Source: Metallumcola ferriviriculae (lineage in GTDB: Bacteria > Bacillota > JADQBR01). From it: a stretch of DNA of 64,000 nt. Within the stretch, counting starts at the first letter, position 1, and each line of letters opens with the position of its first letter. Both the position numbers and the translations under genes were made by a program. Shown one piece after another: positions 1-9,089 of this stretch. The stretch covers positions 968,501 to 1,032,500 of the forward strand of contig NZ_CP121694.1 of NCBI RefSeq assembly GCF_035573695.1. The letters run 5' to 3'. The notes under the pieces were generated by a model. The model saw nothing but the letters and a program-made list of their open reading frames with translations, ran no database searches and was not told the DNA's origin.

Positions 1-258
1 ATTGACCAATTAATCATAGAAATTGGTAGCGACATATCATCCGAAAAATGGTCCGAAGCCAAAAGTCAAACTGAAAGTTTAGAAGTGGAATGGAAAAGAA
101 TTGTTCCCAAAATACAGTTTAGTTCAGAAAGGGATAATATTACTTCAATTACAAGAAACATTGCAAGATTAAAAGGTGCGATTGACGCCAAAGATAAGAG
201 TGGTGCGCTACAAGAAATCTCTGAAGCGAAAAGCAATTGGCAGGATATCGGGAAGTGA
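1..258 (+). CDS. DUF4363-like protein, C-terminal part (gene enters from the left)
   Basis: An open frame runs from base 1 to a TGA at 256-258 without a start, so the gene begins outside the window. The 85 visible residues are a soluble, charged, helical sequence with regularly spaced Trp residues (EKWSEAK, EVEWKRI, KSNWQDI). This resembles the C-terminal helical half of DUF4363 proteins, small membrane-anchored proteins often found beside DUF421 genes in Firmicutes. Function is unknown, and the family assignment rests on pattern resemblance only. Confidence 0.5.
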   Translation: MDQLIIEIGSDISSEKWSEAKSQTESLEVEWKRIVPKIQFSSERDNITSITRNIARLKGAIDAKDKSGALQEISEAKSNWQDIGK

Positions 259-291
259 CGAGATGTTTAAAGCATTACTTTAACTATCTCA

Positions 292-639
292 CTAAAGGAG
301 TTGGTGGAGGAATTAGACCTTTACCTCTATAAAAAGGTGGGCCACGAATGGCAGGTAGTTGAGACCGACTGGGAAAAGGTCCGGGATGGCTTGATTAACA
401 GCATCATGAACGGAGGTCACCCCTTTCTTGAAGTAGAGAACGGCGACTACTCAGGCTCCGGGGATCTTTTGATAAATCACCGCTTTGAGGGACAGGAATT
501 GGATATAGCGTACCTTGAAAAAACCCTTCCCCACGTCTATCTCCTCTGGGGGAAACCGGTACATCTTAAGACGGTAATAGAAGGGAAACACGTGAAAGTT
601 TCATACGACGGTAAGAAAAACAGCCGCCAGCTGCTTTGA
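292..639 (+). pseudogene. spoVR: spoVR 3' fragment (C-terminal ~115 residues only)
   Basis: The frame reads LVEELDLYLYKKVG, a DWEKVRDGL block, GDYSGSGDLLINHRFEG, EKTLPHVYLLWGKPVHL and ends SYDGKKNSRQLL. I recognise this as the C-terminal end of SpoVR, a spore-cortex-associated protein of roughly 470 residues. The N-terminal three quarters are missing: the frame upstream is closed by TAA at 268-270. The apparent ribosome site AAAGGAG (294-300) touches the TTG at 301 with no spacing and fits better as coding sequence (LKEL). I therefore read this as a truncated remnant and not a working 112-residue gene. Further tail copies occur near 14118 and 33471. The alternative is a short hypothetical protein starting at 301 or 304. 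Confidence 0.65.
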
Positions 640-657
640 TGCAGCTGGTGGTATTTT
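624..657 (+). terminator. Hairpin at the spoVR-fragment stop
   Basis: CCGCCAGCTGC (624-634) pairs with GCAGCTGGTGG (641-651), with one G-T wobble, and is followed by a T-rich run. The TGA stop lies in the loop. Similar hairpins end the copies at 14160 and 33491. Confidence 0.7.
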
Positions 658-756
658 ATATTGAGGTATCGTAAATTGATATCCAGTTCAAACCGGTGCT
701 TAGCAATGTAGCTTTTAAAAAGGGAAATACTAAAAAATAAAATTGTCTGAATATTC

Positions 757-785
757 TTAAACTAAAGTCAATAACATGTTATAAT
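757..785 (+). promoter_or_regulatory. Putative sigma-A promoter of the AcoR-type activator
   Basis: A perfect -10 TATAAT lies at 780-785, with a weak -35 TTAAAC at 757-762 and 17 bp spacing. Transcription would begin near 792, after the ATG at 790, which supports the downstream start at 820. Confidence 0.45.
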
Positions 786-819
786 ATATATGCGGAATCA
801 GCAGGGAGGTATTTTGAAA

Positions 820-2763
820 ATGCATCTTTTCGCGTTGTCAGAAAACAATATTGATCGGACGGTACGCAACATACAATCAGCGTGGAATAGTATGGTCAGC
901 AGAAATTTACTTTATAGGGAACAAATAAGACCTATAATTGCTGAGTCGTGGGGGCGCTGTCTTAAACAGGGTGTTTCCTTTGAAAAGCAACAGGCACCTG
1001 TACCGATGAACAAAGCTATGCTTGATGCACGCAGGACAAACAGCGCCAAACTGCTTGAAATATCCCAACCTGTATTGGAACAACTATATAAGTGGAATAA
1101 AGGATTAGGTTTTCTGGTGGCTCTATCGGATACGGAGGGACTTTTATTAGAAGTACTAGGCGATAGTGATGTTTTGGAACAGGCCAGCCGAAATAACTTT
1201 GTTATTGGTGCCGATTGGAGTGAGGAAGGTGCCGGAACCAATGCTGTAGGTACCTGTGTAACTACAAAGCAGCCCATTCAAGTCTTAGCAGCTGAACACT
1301 TTTGTGTCGGGTGGCAGGATTGGACATGTTCGTGTGCGCCTATTCGGGATCCCTTTACAGGGGCTATCTTGGGCACACTAGATATATCAGGAGCCATAAA
1401 CAGTGTTCATGCGCATAATCTTAGTCTCGTTGTTAGCTCCGCTACAGTAATAGAACAGAACTTAAGACAGTGGCAGTTATATATAAACCAGCGAAATTAC
1501 AATCTGTTGGTGGATAAGGATGAAGAAGGTTTAATAATAGTTGACAAAGCCGGGAAACTATCAACGTGTAATTCTCATGTAAAGAATTTATTAAATGATG
1601 TAAGTGATGCTGGAGTAGGGGATTTTTTGGACCTCCCCATAATCCAGGAGAAGTGGCAGCATGTGCAGATGGGATCCGCGGTAGTTGAAGATGAAATCAA
1701 AATTAACGGACATTGGCTAAAGGTGAGCTGTGTTCCAATTAAGTACGGCAATATTAGTACAGGTACCATTATTATTATTAAAGATGGCTATAAGAGAAAA
1801 ACAATTGGTTTTGAAAGTGTCAAAGAACCTGAAGAATTTATAGCAAAGGTTAGTTTTGCATCCTTAAAGACCAAAGCCGATAATATGAAGGAAGTGTATA
1901 AATTAGCAAAGGTTGCGTCAAGGAACCAAGCCCATGTCCTTTTATTGGGGGAAAGTGGAACCGGTAAAGAGGTATTGGCTCGTGTCATACATAATGAGGG
2001 AACTCAACGGGGACCATTTATTCCATTAAACTGCGGTGCTATTTCAAAAGAGTTACTTGAAAGTGAACTGTTTGGTTATGTACAGGGGGCATTTACCGGT
2101 GCTTCAAAAAAAGGGAAAAAAGGTAAATTTGAATTGGCGGCGGGTGGTACTTTATTTCTAGATGAAATAGGTGAAATGCCATTAGATATGCAGGTAGCAT
2201 TACTTAGAGTTTTAGAAGAAAAAAACATTTATCCTGTAGGTGGCGAAAAGCCCATTCCAATTTGCTGTAGGATAATAGCAGCAACCCAGAAGGATTTATT
2301 TAAGGAAGTAAATGAGGGGAATTTTAGAGCGGATCTGTTTTACAGATTAAATATTCTAACCATAGACATCCCTCCGTTACGGGAACGGAAATCGGATATT
2401 CTTATGCTAGCAGAACTATTTCTAAAAAGTCTTCAACGAAACCCTGAGGCATTGGATCCTAAAATAAATGATTTCTTCTTAAAATATTCTTGGCCGGGCA
2501 ACGTAAGGCAGTTAAAAAATGTGCTTGAACGACTAGTCTATTTGAGTCAGGGTTCCCGGATGAAACCGGAAATGCTGCCAAAGGAAGTGCTTCAAGAGTA
2601 TAGCCAATCGCCTTGTGGCAACAGTCATGAGGGGGAACAGGAAAAGGATTTAATCCTAAATGCGTTAAAAGAGTCAGATTATAATCGTAGTAAAGCAGCA
2701 GAGACACTAGCAATTTCCCGAAGTACATTATATAGAAAACTGAAAAAGTACCGTTTAAGTTAG
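820..2763 (+). CDS. acoR: AcoR-type sigma-54-dependent transcriptional activator
   Basis: This is an enhancer-binding protein that drives sigma-54 promoters, almost certainly the acetone carboxylase promoter immediately downstream. From the ATG at 820 it has 647 residues: an N-terminal acetoin-regulator-type region with AESWGRC and a GAF sensor containing GAGTNAVGT; a PAS-like middle; an AAA+ core with Walker A GESGTGKE (~375), the sigma-54 contact loop GAFTGA (~423) and Walker B LFLDEIGE (~450); and a Fis-type C-terminal helix-turn-helix ending [14 protein letters not shown]. The frame opens at ATG 790, but GGGAGG at 804-809 sits about 10 bp before ATG 820 and the promoter overlaps 790, so 820 is preferred. 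The inducer is presumably acetone or a related ketone (inferred from context). Confidence 0.9.
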   Translation: MHLFALSENNIDRTVRNIQSAWNSMVSRNLLYREQIRPIIAESWGRCLKQGVSFEKQQAPVPMNKAMLDARRTNSAKLLEISQPVLEQLYKWNKGLGFLVALSDTEGLLLEVLGDSDVLEQASRNNFVIGADWSEEGAGTNAVGTCVTTKQPIQVLAAEHFCVGWQDWTCSCAPIRDPFTGAILGTLDISGAINSVHAHNLSLVVSSATVIEQNLRQWQLYINQRNYNLLVDKDEEGLIIVDKAGKLSTCNSHVKNLLNDVSDAGVGDFLDLPIIQEKWQHVQMGSAVVEDEIKINGHWLKVSCVPIKYGNISTGTIIIIKDGYKRKTIGFESVKEPEEFIAKVSFASLKTKADNMKEVYKLAKVASRNQAHVLLLGESGTGKEVLARVIHNEGTQRGPFIPLNCGAISKELLESELFGYVQGAFTGASKKGKKGKFELAAGGTLFLDEIGEMPLDMQVALLRVLEEKNIYPVGGEKPIPICCRIIAATQKDLFKEVNEGNFRADLFYRLNILTIDIPPLRERKSDILMLAELFLKSLQRNPEALDPKINDFFLKYSWPGNVRQLKNVLERLVYLSQGSRMKPEMLPKEVLQEYSQSPCGNSHEGEQEKDLILNALKESDYNRSKAAETLAISRSTLYRKLKKYRLS

Positions 2764-2791
2764 CGAGATTACCTAAGGTAATCTCGCTTTT
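2762..2791 (+). terminator. Rho-independent terminator of acoR
   Basis: AGCGAGATTACCT (2762-2774) and AGGTAATCTCGCT (2776-2788) form a perfect inverted repeat followed by T residues. The left arm begins inside the TAG stop codon. Confidence 0.85.
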
Positions 2792-2798
2792 GCTGTGG

Positions 2799-2840
2799 TG
2801 TGTCATGACACAAGTGACCCATGGGACAATTATTGACACA
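2799..2840 (+). promoter_or_regulatory. Putative upstream activator (AcoR-type) binding sites
   Basis: A perfect 14-bp palindrome TGTGTCATGACACA spans 2799-2812. It is followed by GTGACCC/TGGGACA and a further TTGACACA half-site ending at 2840. These sites lie about 120-160 bp upstream of the -24/-12 promoter, the usual position for a sigma-54 enhancer. Binding by the adjacent activator is inferred. Confidence 0.65.
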
Positions 2841-2959
2841 ACTTAAAAGCATACTTTCAGCTAAAATATATTACTGTTCGGCGAATGGTAAAATAGCTTA
2901 GTCAAAGGCAAAATTTCAAGAGCGAAAAGACAATTTAAAAAAATTAAATATTCAGATAA

Positions 2960-2976
2960 TTGGCATTAATGTTGCT
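2960..2976 (+). promoter_or_regulatory. Sigma-54 (-24/-12) promoter of the ketone carboxylase operon
   Basis: TTGGCATTAATGTTGCT matches the RpoN consensus, with the invariant GG at 2962-2963 and GC at 2974-2975 at the correct spacing. It lies 54 bp before the first carboxylase gene and next to a sigma-54 activator gene. Confidence 0.88.
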
Positions 2977-3029
2977 TTAAAGTATATTACCGGCCGGTAA
3001 CAAATTAAAAAAAAGGAGGGTAATGATTA

Positions 3030-5171
3030 ATGCCCAAAAAAGCAAAAGTTTTAGCTATTGATGCTGGAGGTACAATGACAGATACCTTCATCATTGATGA
3101 AAACGGTGAATTTGTAGTGGGTAAGGCGCAGACTACACCTGACGATGAGGCACTCGGTTTTGTGAATTCAGTTAAGGATGCTCTGAAAATTTGGGATATT
3201 AGCTCCGACCAGGCATTTTCCACAATGGTCTCCGGGACTTATTCCGGAACAGCTATGCTTAACAGATTACTGGAGAGAAAAGGGCGTGAAATAGGTTTGA
3301 TTGTTTCAATGGGGCAGGAAGATTATTTACGCATGGAGCGGGGGTTACAGACCTACCTTGGTTATTCGTATGCTGACCGGCTCCATTTGGCAACGCATCG
3401 TCATAATGAACCATTGGTTCCGCGTGAAAGAATTCGCGGAGTAACGGAGCGTATTGACTTATTTGGTGATGTGATTATTCCGCTGTATGAGCATGAAGCT
3501 AAACAGGTCATCAAAGAACTGTTAGATGAAGAAATTGACTACCTATGTGTTAACCTTCTTTATTCGTACCGTAATCCCGTTCACGAAAAGCGGATAAAAG
3601 AAATTGCTGCTGAAGTATTCGAAGAAGTAGGCAAATCCGTACCGCTGTTTCTTTCTTCAGACTTATACCCTGTACGGGGTGATTATGGTAGATTAAACAC
3701 TTTGTTGGTAGAAGCCTATGCGGCGGAACCGTCTCGCGACCAGCTTAACAAAGTAGACCAGGCAAGTAAAAAATTAGGGGCAAATTATGAGACTCGAGTA
3801 ATGGCATCTCACGGAGGTACTATTGGAATTGAGGCCAAGCAACTAGCACGGACGCTCGTATCCGGTCCAATCGGGGGTGTAGTGGGGGCCAAGTACTTGG
3901 CTGACAAATTGCTCAGCAAAAATGTGGTATGCACCGATATAGGCGGAACCAGTTTTGACCTTGCGCTAATTACCAACGGCGAATATCAGATAAAAAATAA
4001 CCCTCAAATAGCGAGGTTTGTATTAAATTTACCTTTGGTGCAAATTGATTCCCTCGGTGCAGGTACAGGAACTTTTATTCGCGTAAACCCCAACAGTAAT
4101 CGGATTGAATTAGGACCCGATAGTGCTGGAGCCAAAATTGGTGTGGCTTATGAGGAGGGCGGGGTTCAAATTCCCACTGTTTCTGATTGTAATTTAATTC
4201 TTGGCTATTTGAACCCGGATAACTTCCTTGGTGGAGAAGTAAAGCTAAATAAAGAAAAAGCATACAAAGCCATAAAAGAGCAGGTTGCAGATAAACTTGG
4301 TTTAGATCCTTACGTTGCGGCAGAAGGGGTAATTAGACTTTTTGAAGACTCCCTCAAAAATCAAGTAATTGCTATGGTGCTAGGCAAGGGATATGCCCCG
4401 GTAAATTACACTATGCTTTCTTATGGTGGAGGTGGACCTCTTCATACAGCCGGATATACTGAGGGATTAAATTTTGAAGATGTTTTGGTTCCGGCTTGGG
4501 CAGCAGGTTTTTCTGCGTTTGGCTGTGCCTGCGCTGATTTTGAATATCGTTATGATAAAACGGTTGACCTTGGTATTGCTGGCGTAGCTGGTGCTGAGCC
4601 TGTGAAAGTATTGGGGGCTCTCAATGTTGCCTGGGCGGAGTTGAGAGATAAAGTAAAGAAGGAATTTGAGAAGAGTTCAGTGGATACTTCGGCAATAAAA
4701 TACAAGCATTACGTCAGGATGCAGTATCAAGGACAGCTTAATGACCTTGAGATTAACTGTCGGGTAGGCGAAATAGAAACTGTAGAACAGTTGGAACAAA
4801 TTGTTGCCGACTTTGAAGAAAGTTATGGTAAGACTTATGCGAGATCGGCCAAATCCCCGGAACTGGGCTATCTTATTACCACTGCTGTGGTGAAAGGGGT
4901 AGTTGATGTGGAAAAACCGATGCTGCCTGAGGAGGCCCTAACCTCAGAACAGCCTCCTGCAGAAGCAAGTAAAGGTCAGAGAGATGTCTATTGGCGTGGT
5001 AAATGGGTTAAAGGAGATATCTGGGATATGGATTTACTTAAACCTGGGAATAAACTTTCGGGTATGAGTATTGTTGAATCCCCATCTTCCACTTTTGTCA
5101 TTCCCTGTGGCAGAGTCGCTTATCTTGATAAGCATCGAATTTTTCACTTAAAAACAGAAGAAAAAATATAA
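3030..5171 (+). CDS. acxA: Acetone carboxylase beta subunit (HyuA/hydantoinase A family)
   Basis: This is the ATP-using subunit of acetone carboxylase, which converts acetone plus bicarbonate to acetoacetate at the cost of ATP phosphoanhydride bonds. The 713-residue length matches the family (about 717). An N-terminal ASKHA-type phosphate loop IDAGGTMTDTF and a second one, TDIGGTSFDLAL (~300), flank the nucleotide site. Glycine-rich YGGGGPLH lies near residue 470. A strong AAAGGAGGG (3011-3019) precedes the ATG. It is the first gene after the sigma-54 promoter, followed 12 bp later by the alpha subunit. A hydantoinase or oxoprolinase is the general family alternative, but the three-subunit set with the small gamma gene makes a ketone carboxylase most likely. 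The exact substrate, acetone or a larger ketone, cannot be read from sequence. Confidence 0.9.
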   Translation: MPKKAKVLAIDAGGTMTDTFIIDENGEFVVGKAQTTPDDEALGFVNSVKDALKIWDISSDQAFSTMVSGTYSGTAMLNRLLERKGREIGLIVSMGQEDYLRMERGLQTYLGYSYADRLHLATHRHNEPLVPRERIRGVTERIDLFGDVIIPLYEHEAKQVIKELLDEEIDYLCVNLLYSYRNPVHEKRIKEIAAEVFEEVGKSVPLFLSSDLYPVRGDYGRLNTLLVEAYAAEPSRDQLNKVDQASKKLGANYETRVMASHGGTIGIEAKQLARTLVSGPIGGVVGAKYLADKLLSKNVVCTDIGGTSFDLALITNGEYQIKNNPQIARFVLNLPLVQIDSLGAGTGTFIRVNPNSNRIELGPDSAGAKIGVAYEEGGVQIPTVSDCNLILGYLNPDNFLGGEVKLNKEKAYKAIKEQVADKLGLDPYVAAEGVIRLFEDSLKNQVIAMVLGKGYAPVNYTMLSYGGGGPLHTAGYTEGLNFEDVLVPAWAAGFSAFGCACADFEYRYDKTVDLGIAGVAGAEPVKVLGALNVAWAELRDKVKKEFEKSSVDTSAIKYKHYVRMQYQGQLNDLEINCRVGEIETVEQLEQIVADFEESYGKTYARSAKSPELGYLITTAVVKGVVDVEKPMLPEEALTSEQPPAEASKGQRDVYWRGKWVKGDIWDMDLLKPGNKLSGMSIVESPSSTFVIPCGRVAYLDKHRIFHLKTEEKI

Positions 5172-5183
5172 AGGGGGATTACA

Positions 5184-7394
5184 ATGAATAAATACCATCA
5201 GACAGACCATAAAGCGATTGGCTGGGATGATCGAACATTGAAAGACATGTTAGAACAGTCAGAAATTAAGTTTAAGGATACTGGAAGGTATCAGGGCATT
5301 AGCGAGCTAGTACTAAAGGAAAGTGATCCTATCCGCTACGAGAGAATTTTTTCCCGTATTCGCGGCGGGCTGGTAAACGCTCGAGAAACAGCATTAAATA
5401 TATCTGCATCACCTATAGTACGGGAAATTGGTGAACTCTGTTTTGCCTTGTTTACTCCGGAAGGGGACTCTATTGCTCTTTCTACCGGTATCATTGTTCA
5501 TGTGCATACTATGTCTGATTCAATAAAGTTTATGATTAGGAATGGATGGGAAAACAATCCTAAAATCCGACCAGGCGATGTCTTTGGCACCAATGACCCG
5601 CATATAGGTGACGTTCATAATGCCGATGTTTATACTATAACGCCCATATTTAACGGAGATGAATTAATCGGCTGGGCCGGAGGTGTAACTCATGAAATAG
5701 ATGTAGGTGCTTCCAGACCGGGAAGTATGGCTTTTGGTCAAACCAGCCGTTACGAAGACGGATTTATTACCACCTGTGAAAAAATTGGTGAGGATGATGA
5801 GCTTTATGCAAGTTACGAATTAAGGGCAAAAAAAGCCGTGCGCGCACCAATGTATTGGTTATTGGATGAAAGGACCCGCCTGGCAGGGTGTCAGATGATA
5901 CGGGAAACGGTAATGCGTTTGATTGAAGAAGAAGGTATTGATACTTATAAACAATTTATGCAAGAAGTAATTGAAGATGGTAGAGTGACCTTTCGGGAAC
6001 GGGTAAAAGAGGTGCTGGTTCCAGGGACTTACGAAGCTCCATCCTTCATTGATGTTCCCTTTGAAGGTGAGCCCAGGATGCCAAGCTTTGCTGCTAAAAA
6101 TCAATTAATGCATGCGCCCATGACTCTTACGGTAGGCTCCAAAGGAGAGTTTGAAGTTAGTTTGGAAGGTGCCAACAAATGGGGGTATCATTCTTTTAAC
6201 TGCCCGCCCAGTGCCATGCAGGGTGCTTTATGGGTGCAGCTGACGCAAACTTTGGTTCCTAACGATAAAATCAATGATGGTGCTTATTTAGCAACAAAGT
6301 GTAACCTTCCCCCTGGAAGTTGGTCAAATCCGGAAAATGATACTTTGTCTACCACCCTGTCTTGGTTCTTTTTAATTCCTAGCTTTACGGGCTTAATTCG
6401 CTGTTTAGCTCGTAGTTATCAGGGGAGAGGATATGTTGAGGAAATTTCGGCAGGTTATCCGGGAACCTGGAATGTGACCATGGGTGGAGGAACAAACCAA
6501 TTTGGCTTGGATGGTGCTTTCACCAGTTTTGAGCATTCGAGTCAAGGTACCGGAGCAGGATTTATAAAAGATGGTGAGGGATATTGTGCAGCTATGTGGA
6601 ACCCGGAAGGCGATATGGGGGACATAGAAGCATGGGAACTTTTAGAACCGCTCTTGTATTTGGGAAGAGGAGTGAAGCCGCAGACGGCAGGTATGGGTAA
6701 ATACCGAGGCGGGGCTGGGTTTGAATCATTACGGATGTTATGGAAAACACCTGATCAAGTAATATTCAATTTAGGTGAGGGGCATGTCTTCCATGGTTCA
6801 GGAATGTTTGGCGGTTACCCAGGTAACTCTGGCTATCGGCATAATATGCATGAAACCAACATGAAACAGCTGATTCAAGAAAGAGCTCCCTTACCATGTC
6901 GCGAAGGGGATACGGAACAGTCAGAGATGACTCGCCATGTTAAAGCAGAGCGTGAGGAAATTGATAACCGTGCTACTTGTTTGGAAAAAGACTTTGTAGA
7001 ACATGACCTGTATTTATCAGTCCAAAGGGGAGGACCGGGTTTAGGAGATCCCAGTGAGCGGGACATAAAGGCAATTGAAGAAGACTTGAATGAAGGGTTC
7101 GTTTTACCGCGTTTTGCAGAAAAAGTTTATGGAGCCATTTTTAGTCAAGATGATAAAGGAAAATATCATGTAGATAACGATGCTACCAATGAACGCCGCC
7201 AAGAATTAAGAAAGCAAAGGGCAGCAAAATCAATACCGGCTTCAGAATATATCAGCCAAGAACGTGAACGTATTCTAAAAAAAGACTTTTATTATCCTGT
7301 AAGCGATATGTACGCAAGCAGTTTTTCACTTAGTCAAAGTTGGGCAAATAAGTATAGGGAATTCTGGAAATTATCGGTGAATTTTAACTTTTAA
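5184..7394 (+). CDS. acxB: Acetone carboxylase alpha subunit (HyuB/hydantoinase B family)
   Basis: This is the metal-binding catalytic subunit thought to carboxylate the ketone enolate. Its 736 residues are slightly shorter than the best-known homologues. The segment TNDPHIGDVHNAD (H140, D143) and the later THEIDVG (H170) are good candidates for the Mn-ligand His/Asp set known in the Xanthobacter enzyme; I infer the correspondence. GGGTNQFG, GKYRGGAGFES and QRGGPGLGDP are HyuB-family glycine-rich blocks. AAGGGGG precedes the ATG. Operon order is beta-alpha-gamma, with 12 and 16 bp gaps, so the three subunits are co-transcribed and probably assembled as a heterohexamer in the cytoplasm. Confidence 0.9.
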   Translation: MNKYHQTDHKAIGWDDRTLKDMLEQSEIKFKDTGRYQGISELVLKESDPIRYERIFSRIRGGLVNARETALNISASPIVREIGELCFALFTPEGDSIALSTGIIVHVHTMSDSIKFMIRNGWENNPKIRPGDVFGTNDPHIGDVHNADVYTITPIFNGDELIGWAGGVTHEIDVGASRPGSMAFGQTSRYEDGFITTCEKIGEDDELYASYELRAKKAVRAPMYWLLDERTRLAGCQMIRETVMRLIEEEGIDTYKQFMQEVIEDGRVTFRERVKEVLVPGTYEAPSFIDVPFEGEPRMPSFAAKNQLMHAPMTLTVGSKGEFEVSLEGANKWGYHSFNCPPSAMQGALWVQLTQTLVPNDKINDGAYLATKCNLPPGSWSNPENDTLSTTLSWFFLIPSFTGLIRCLARSYQGRGYVEEISAGYPGTWNVTMGGGTNQFGLDGAFTSFEHSSQGTGAGFIKDGEGYCAAMWNPEGDMGDIEAWELLEPLLYLGRGVKPQTAGMGKYRGGAGFESLRMLWKTPDQVIFNLGEGHVFHGSGMFGGYPGNSGYRHNMHETNMKQLIQERAPLPCREGDTEQSEMTRHVKAEREEIDNRATCLEKDFVEHDLYLSVQRGGPGLGDPSERDIKAIEEDLNEGFVLPRFAEKVYGAIFSQDDKGKYHVDNDATNERRQELRKQRAAKSIPASEYISQERERILKKDFYYPVSDMYASSFSLSQSWANKYREFWKLSVNFNF

Positions 7395-7410
7395 GGATGG
7401 AGGGTAAGTT

Positions 7411-7902
7411 ATGCCAAATTATGATCAAAAGACACTTGAACTGCTTATGGATGGGAAATTACCATTTACTCAGGTTCACAAAATACTAAGTTCTTTCAAG
7501 GATGCTGATCGGTTTGAAAAGATGTTGGCCATCTTGCAAGAACGAGTCTCATACGATGATAAAATTATTATGCCTTATGGTCTTCACTTGAATATTGTTT
7601 CCAAAGCCGATGGCGAAAGAATAGTAAAATGCGATTGTGGACATGAATTTTGTGAGCATAGCATTAACTGGAAATTGCATGCTAATGTATATGTTCGTGA
7701 CACGGAAGAGAAGATCAACGAAATATACCCTAAGTACATGGGTACTGACCCCAATTGGATGGTATTACGTGAATTTTACTGCCCAAATTGCTTCACTATG
7801 CTAGAGGTTGAAGCAGTACCACCCGGTTATCCATTCACCTTTGATTTCCAGCCGGATATTGATACCTTTTACCAAGAATGGTTGAATAAACCAGCACCTT
7901 AA
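7411..7902 (+). CDS. acxC: Acetone carboxylase gamma subunit
   Basis: This small third subunit is found only with true acetone (or acetophenone-type) carboxylases. It has 163 residues against about 168 in the family. It contains two Cys pairs, CDCGHEFC (~72-79) and CPNC (~128-131), suggesting a structural zinc site, and a C-terminal aromatic-rich block PFTFDFQPD. A GGATGGAGGG ribosome site lies just upstream. Its presence separates this operon from ordinary hydantoinase gene pairs. A strong terminator follows within 20 bp. Confidence 0.9.
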   Translation: MPNYDQKTLELLMDGKLPFTQVHKILSSFKDADRFEKMLAILQERVSYDDKIIMPYGLHLNIVSKADGERIVKCDCGHEFCEHSINWKLHANVYVRDTEEKINEIYPKYMGTDPNWMVLREFYCPNCFTMLEVEAVPPGYPFTFDFQPDIDTFYQEWLNKPAP

Positions 7903-7921
7903 TAAAACCAATGAGTTTTTA

Positions 7922-7969
7922 GAACTGGTAATTCCGCTCCATAGTTACGGGATTACCAGTTCGGGTTTT
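7922..7969 (+). terminator. Terminator after the carboxylase genes
   Basis: GAACTGGTAATTCCG (7922-7936) and CGGGATTACCAGTTC (7948-7962) form a near-perfect stem with an 11-nt loop, followed by GGGTTTTAT. It may attenuate readthrough into the two downstream enzymes. The 108 bp that follow contain no clear promoter. Confidence 0.85.
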
Positions 7970-8077
7970 ATCGTTCACTGAGGTGAGAGATAAAATACTG
8001 ATCTTACGGGAGATGCGTGGTCAAGGCCCAATAGTGTCTCGAATTTGATGAATACAAGAAAAGAAGGAGGAGCATAA

Positions 8078-8995
8078 ATGAAGCGTATTATAACTGCTGC
8101 CATTACCGGTGGCATCCATACCCCAGCTATGTCCCCGTATTTACCCATTACACCTAAACAGATTGCTGAGGAGGCAGTACGCGCTTATGAAGTCGGAGCA
8201 GCCGTAGCCCACATTCACGCGCGTGACCCAGAAACTGGCCGGCCCATTGCTAACATGGATTATTTTGGTGAGATCGCTGCATATGTTAAATCCCGCTGCG
8301 ACATGATACTTTGCTTTACTACCGGTGGTGGTATGGGCATGACAACAGAAGAGCGTATAAAGGTTGTCCAAACCTTGGAGCCAGAACTGGCTTCGTGCAA
8401 TTCTGGTTCCCTTAATTTTGCTCTTTTCCATGTCTTAGACCATATGGAACATTTCAAGCATGATTGGGAGAAAGATTATTTGGCCGCTTCCGAGGATATT
8501 ATTTTTCCAAACACATTTAAAACTTTAAGGGAGTATACCGAAGAATTTGACCATTGTAATACCAAGCCAGAGCTAGAGATTTATGATATAGGGATGATTA
8601 ATAATGTTGCGTTCATGGTGAATAAAGAACATTTGAAGAAGCCTGTATACCTACAATTTGTGATGGGAATTCTTGGCGGAATTCAGCCAACTGTGGATAA
8701 CCTACTATATATGTATAATACAGCGAAGGAGTTAATTGGCAACTTTGAATGGTCAGTCTGTGCTGCAGGTAAAAACCAAATTAAGATGTGTAATATGGCT
8801 TTACTAATGGGAGGGCATGCGAGGGTAGGCTTAGAGGATAACCTTTACCTGGAAAAGGGTCAGTTAGCGAAGAGCAATGCTGAACAAGTTGAGAAGATTG
8901 TTCGCATTGCCGGTGAACTGGGTATTGAACCAGCTACTCCTAATGAGGCGAGAGAAATATTGGGATTAAAGGGTTTAGATCGGGTTAAGTATTGA
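8078..8995 (+). CDS. Beta-keto acid cleavage enzyme (BKACE, DUF849 family)
   Basis: BKACE enzymes are Zn-dependent TIM-barrel proteins that convert a beta-keto acid plus acetyl-CoA into acetoacetate plus the shorter acyl-CoA. The founding member, Kce, acts on 3-keto-5-aminohexanoate in lysine fermentation. Here the N-terminal strand RIITAAITGG, the metal motif AHIHARDP (H45, H47), and the C-terminal HARVGLEDN block with its Glu match the family. Length 305 is typical. AAGGAGGAG precedes the ATG. It follows the ketone carboxylase genes, whose product is itself a beta-keto acid, so a substrate such as a carboxylated methyl ketone is plausible. No other lysine-fermentation genes are visible, which argues against a simple Kce role. 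Confidence 0.85.
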   Translation: MKRIITAAITGGIHTPAMSPYLPITPKQIAEEAVRAYEVGAAVAHIHARDPETGRPIANMDYFGEIAAYVKSRCDMILCFTTGGGMGMTTEERIKVVQTLEPELASCNSGSLNFALFHVLDHMEHFKHDWEKDYLAASEDIIFPNTFKTLREYTEEFDHCNTKPELEIYDIGMINNVAFMVNKEHLKKPVYLQFVMGILGGIQPTVDNLLYMYNTAKELIGNFEWSVCAAGKNQIKMCNMALLMGGHARVGLEDNLYLEKGQLAKSNAEQVEKIVRIAGELGIEPATPNEAREILGLKGLDRVKY

Positions 8996-9089
8996 AAACT
9001 CTTATACTACTAAAGGGGATTAGATCACTGAGAAAGTAAATTTACCACGGAAAACACGTATCATACTAACCGCAAGGAGGGAATAAGAG

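Noticed and set aside
790-819. ATG 790 as start of the AcoR-type activator
   Set aside because: It overlaps the predicted transcription start and has no ribosome site; GGGAGG lies after it and fits ATG 820.
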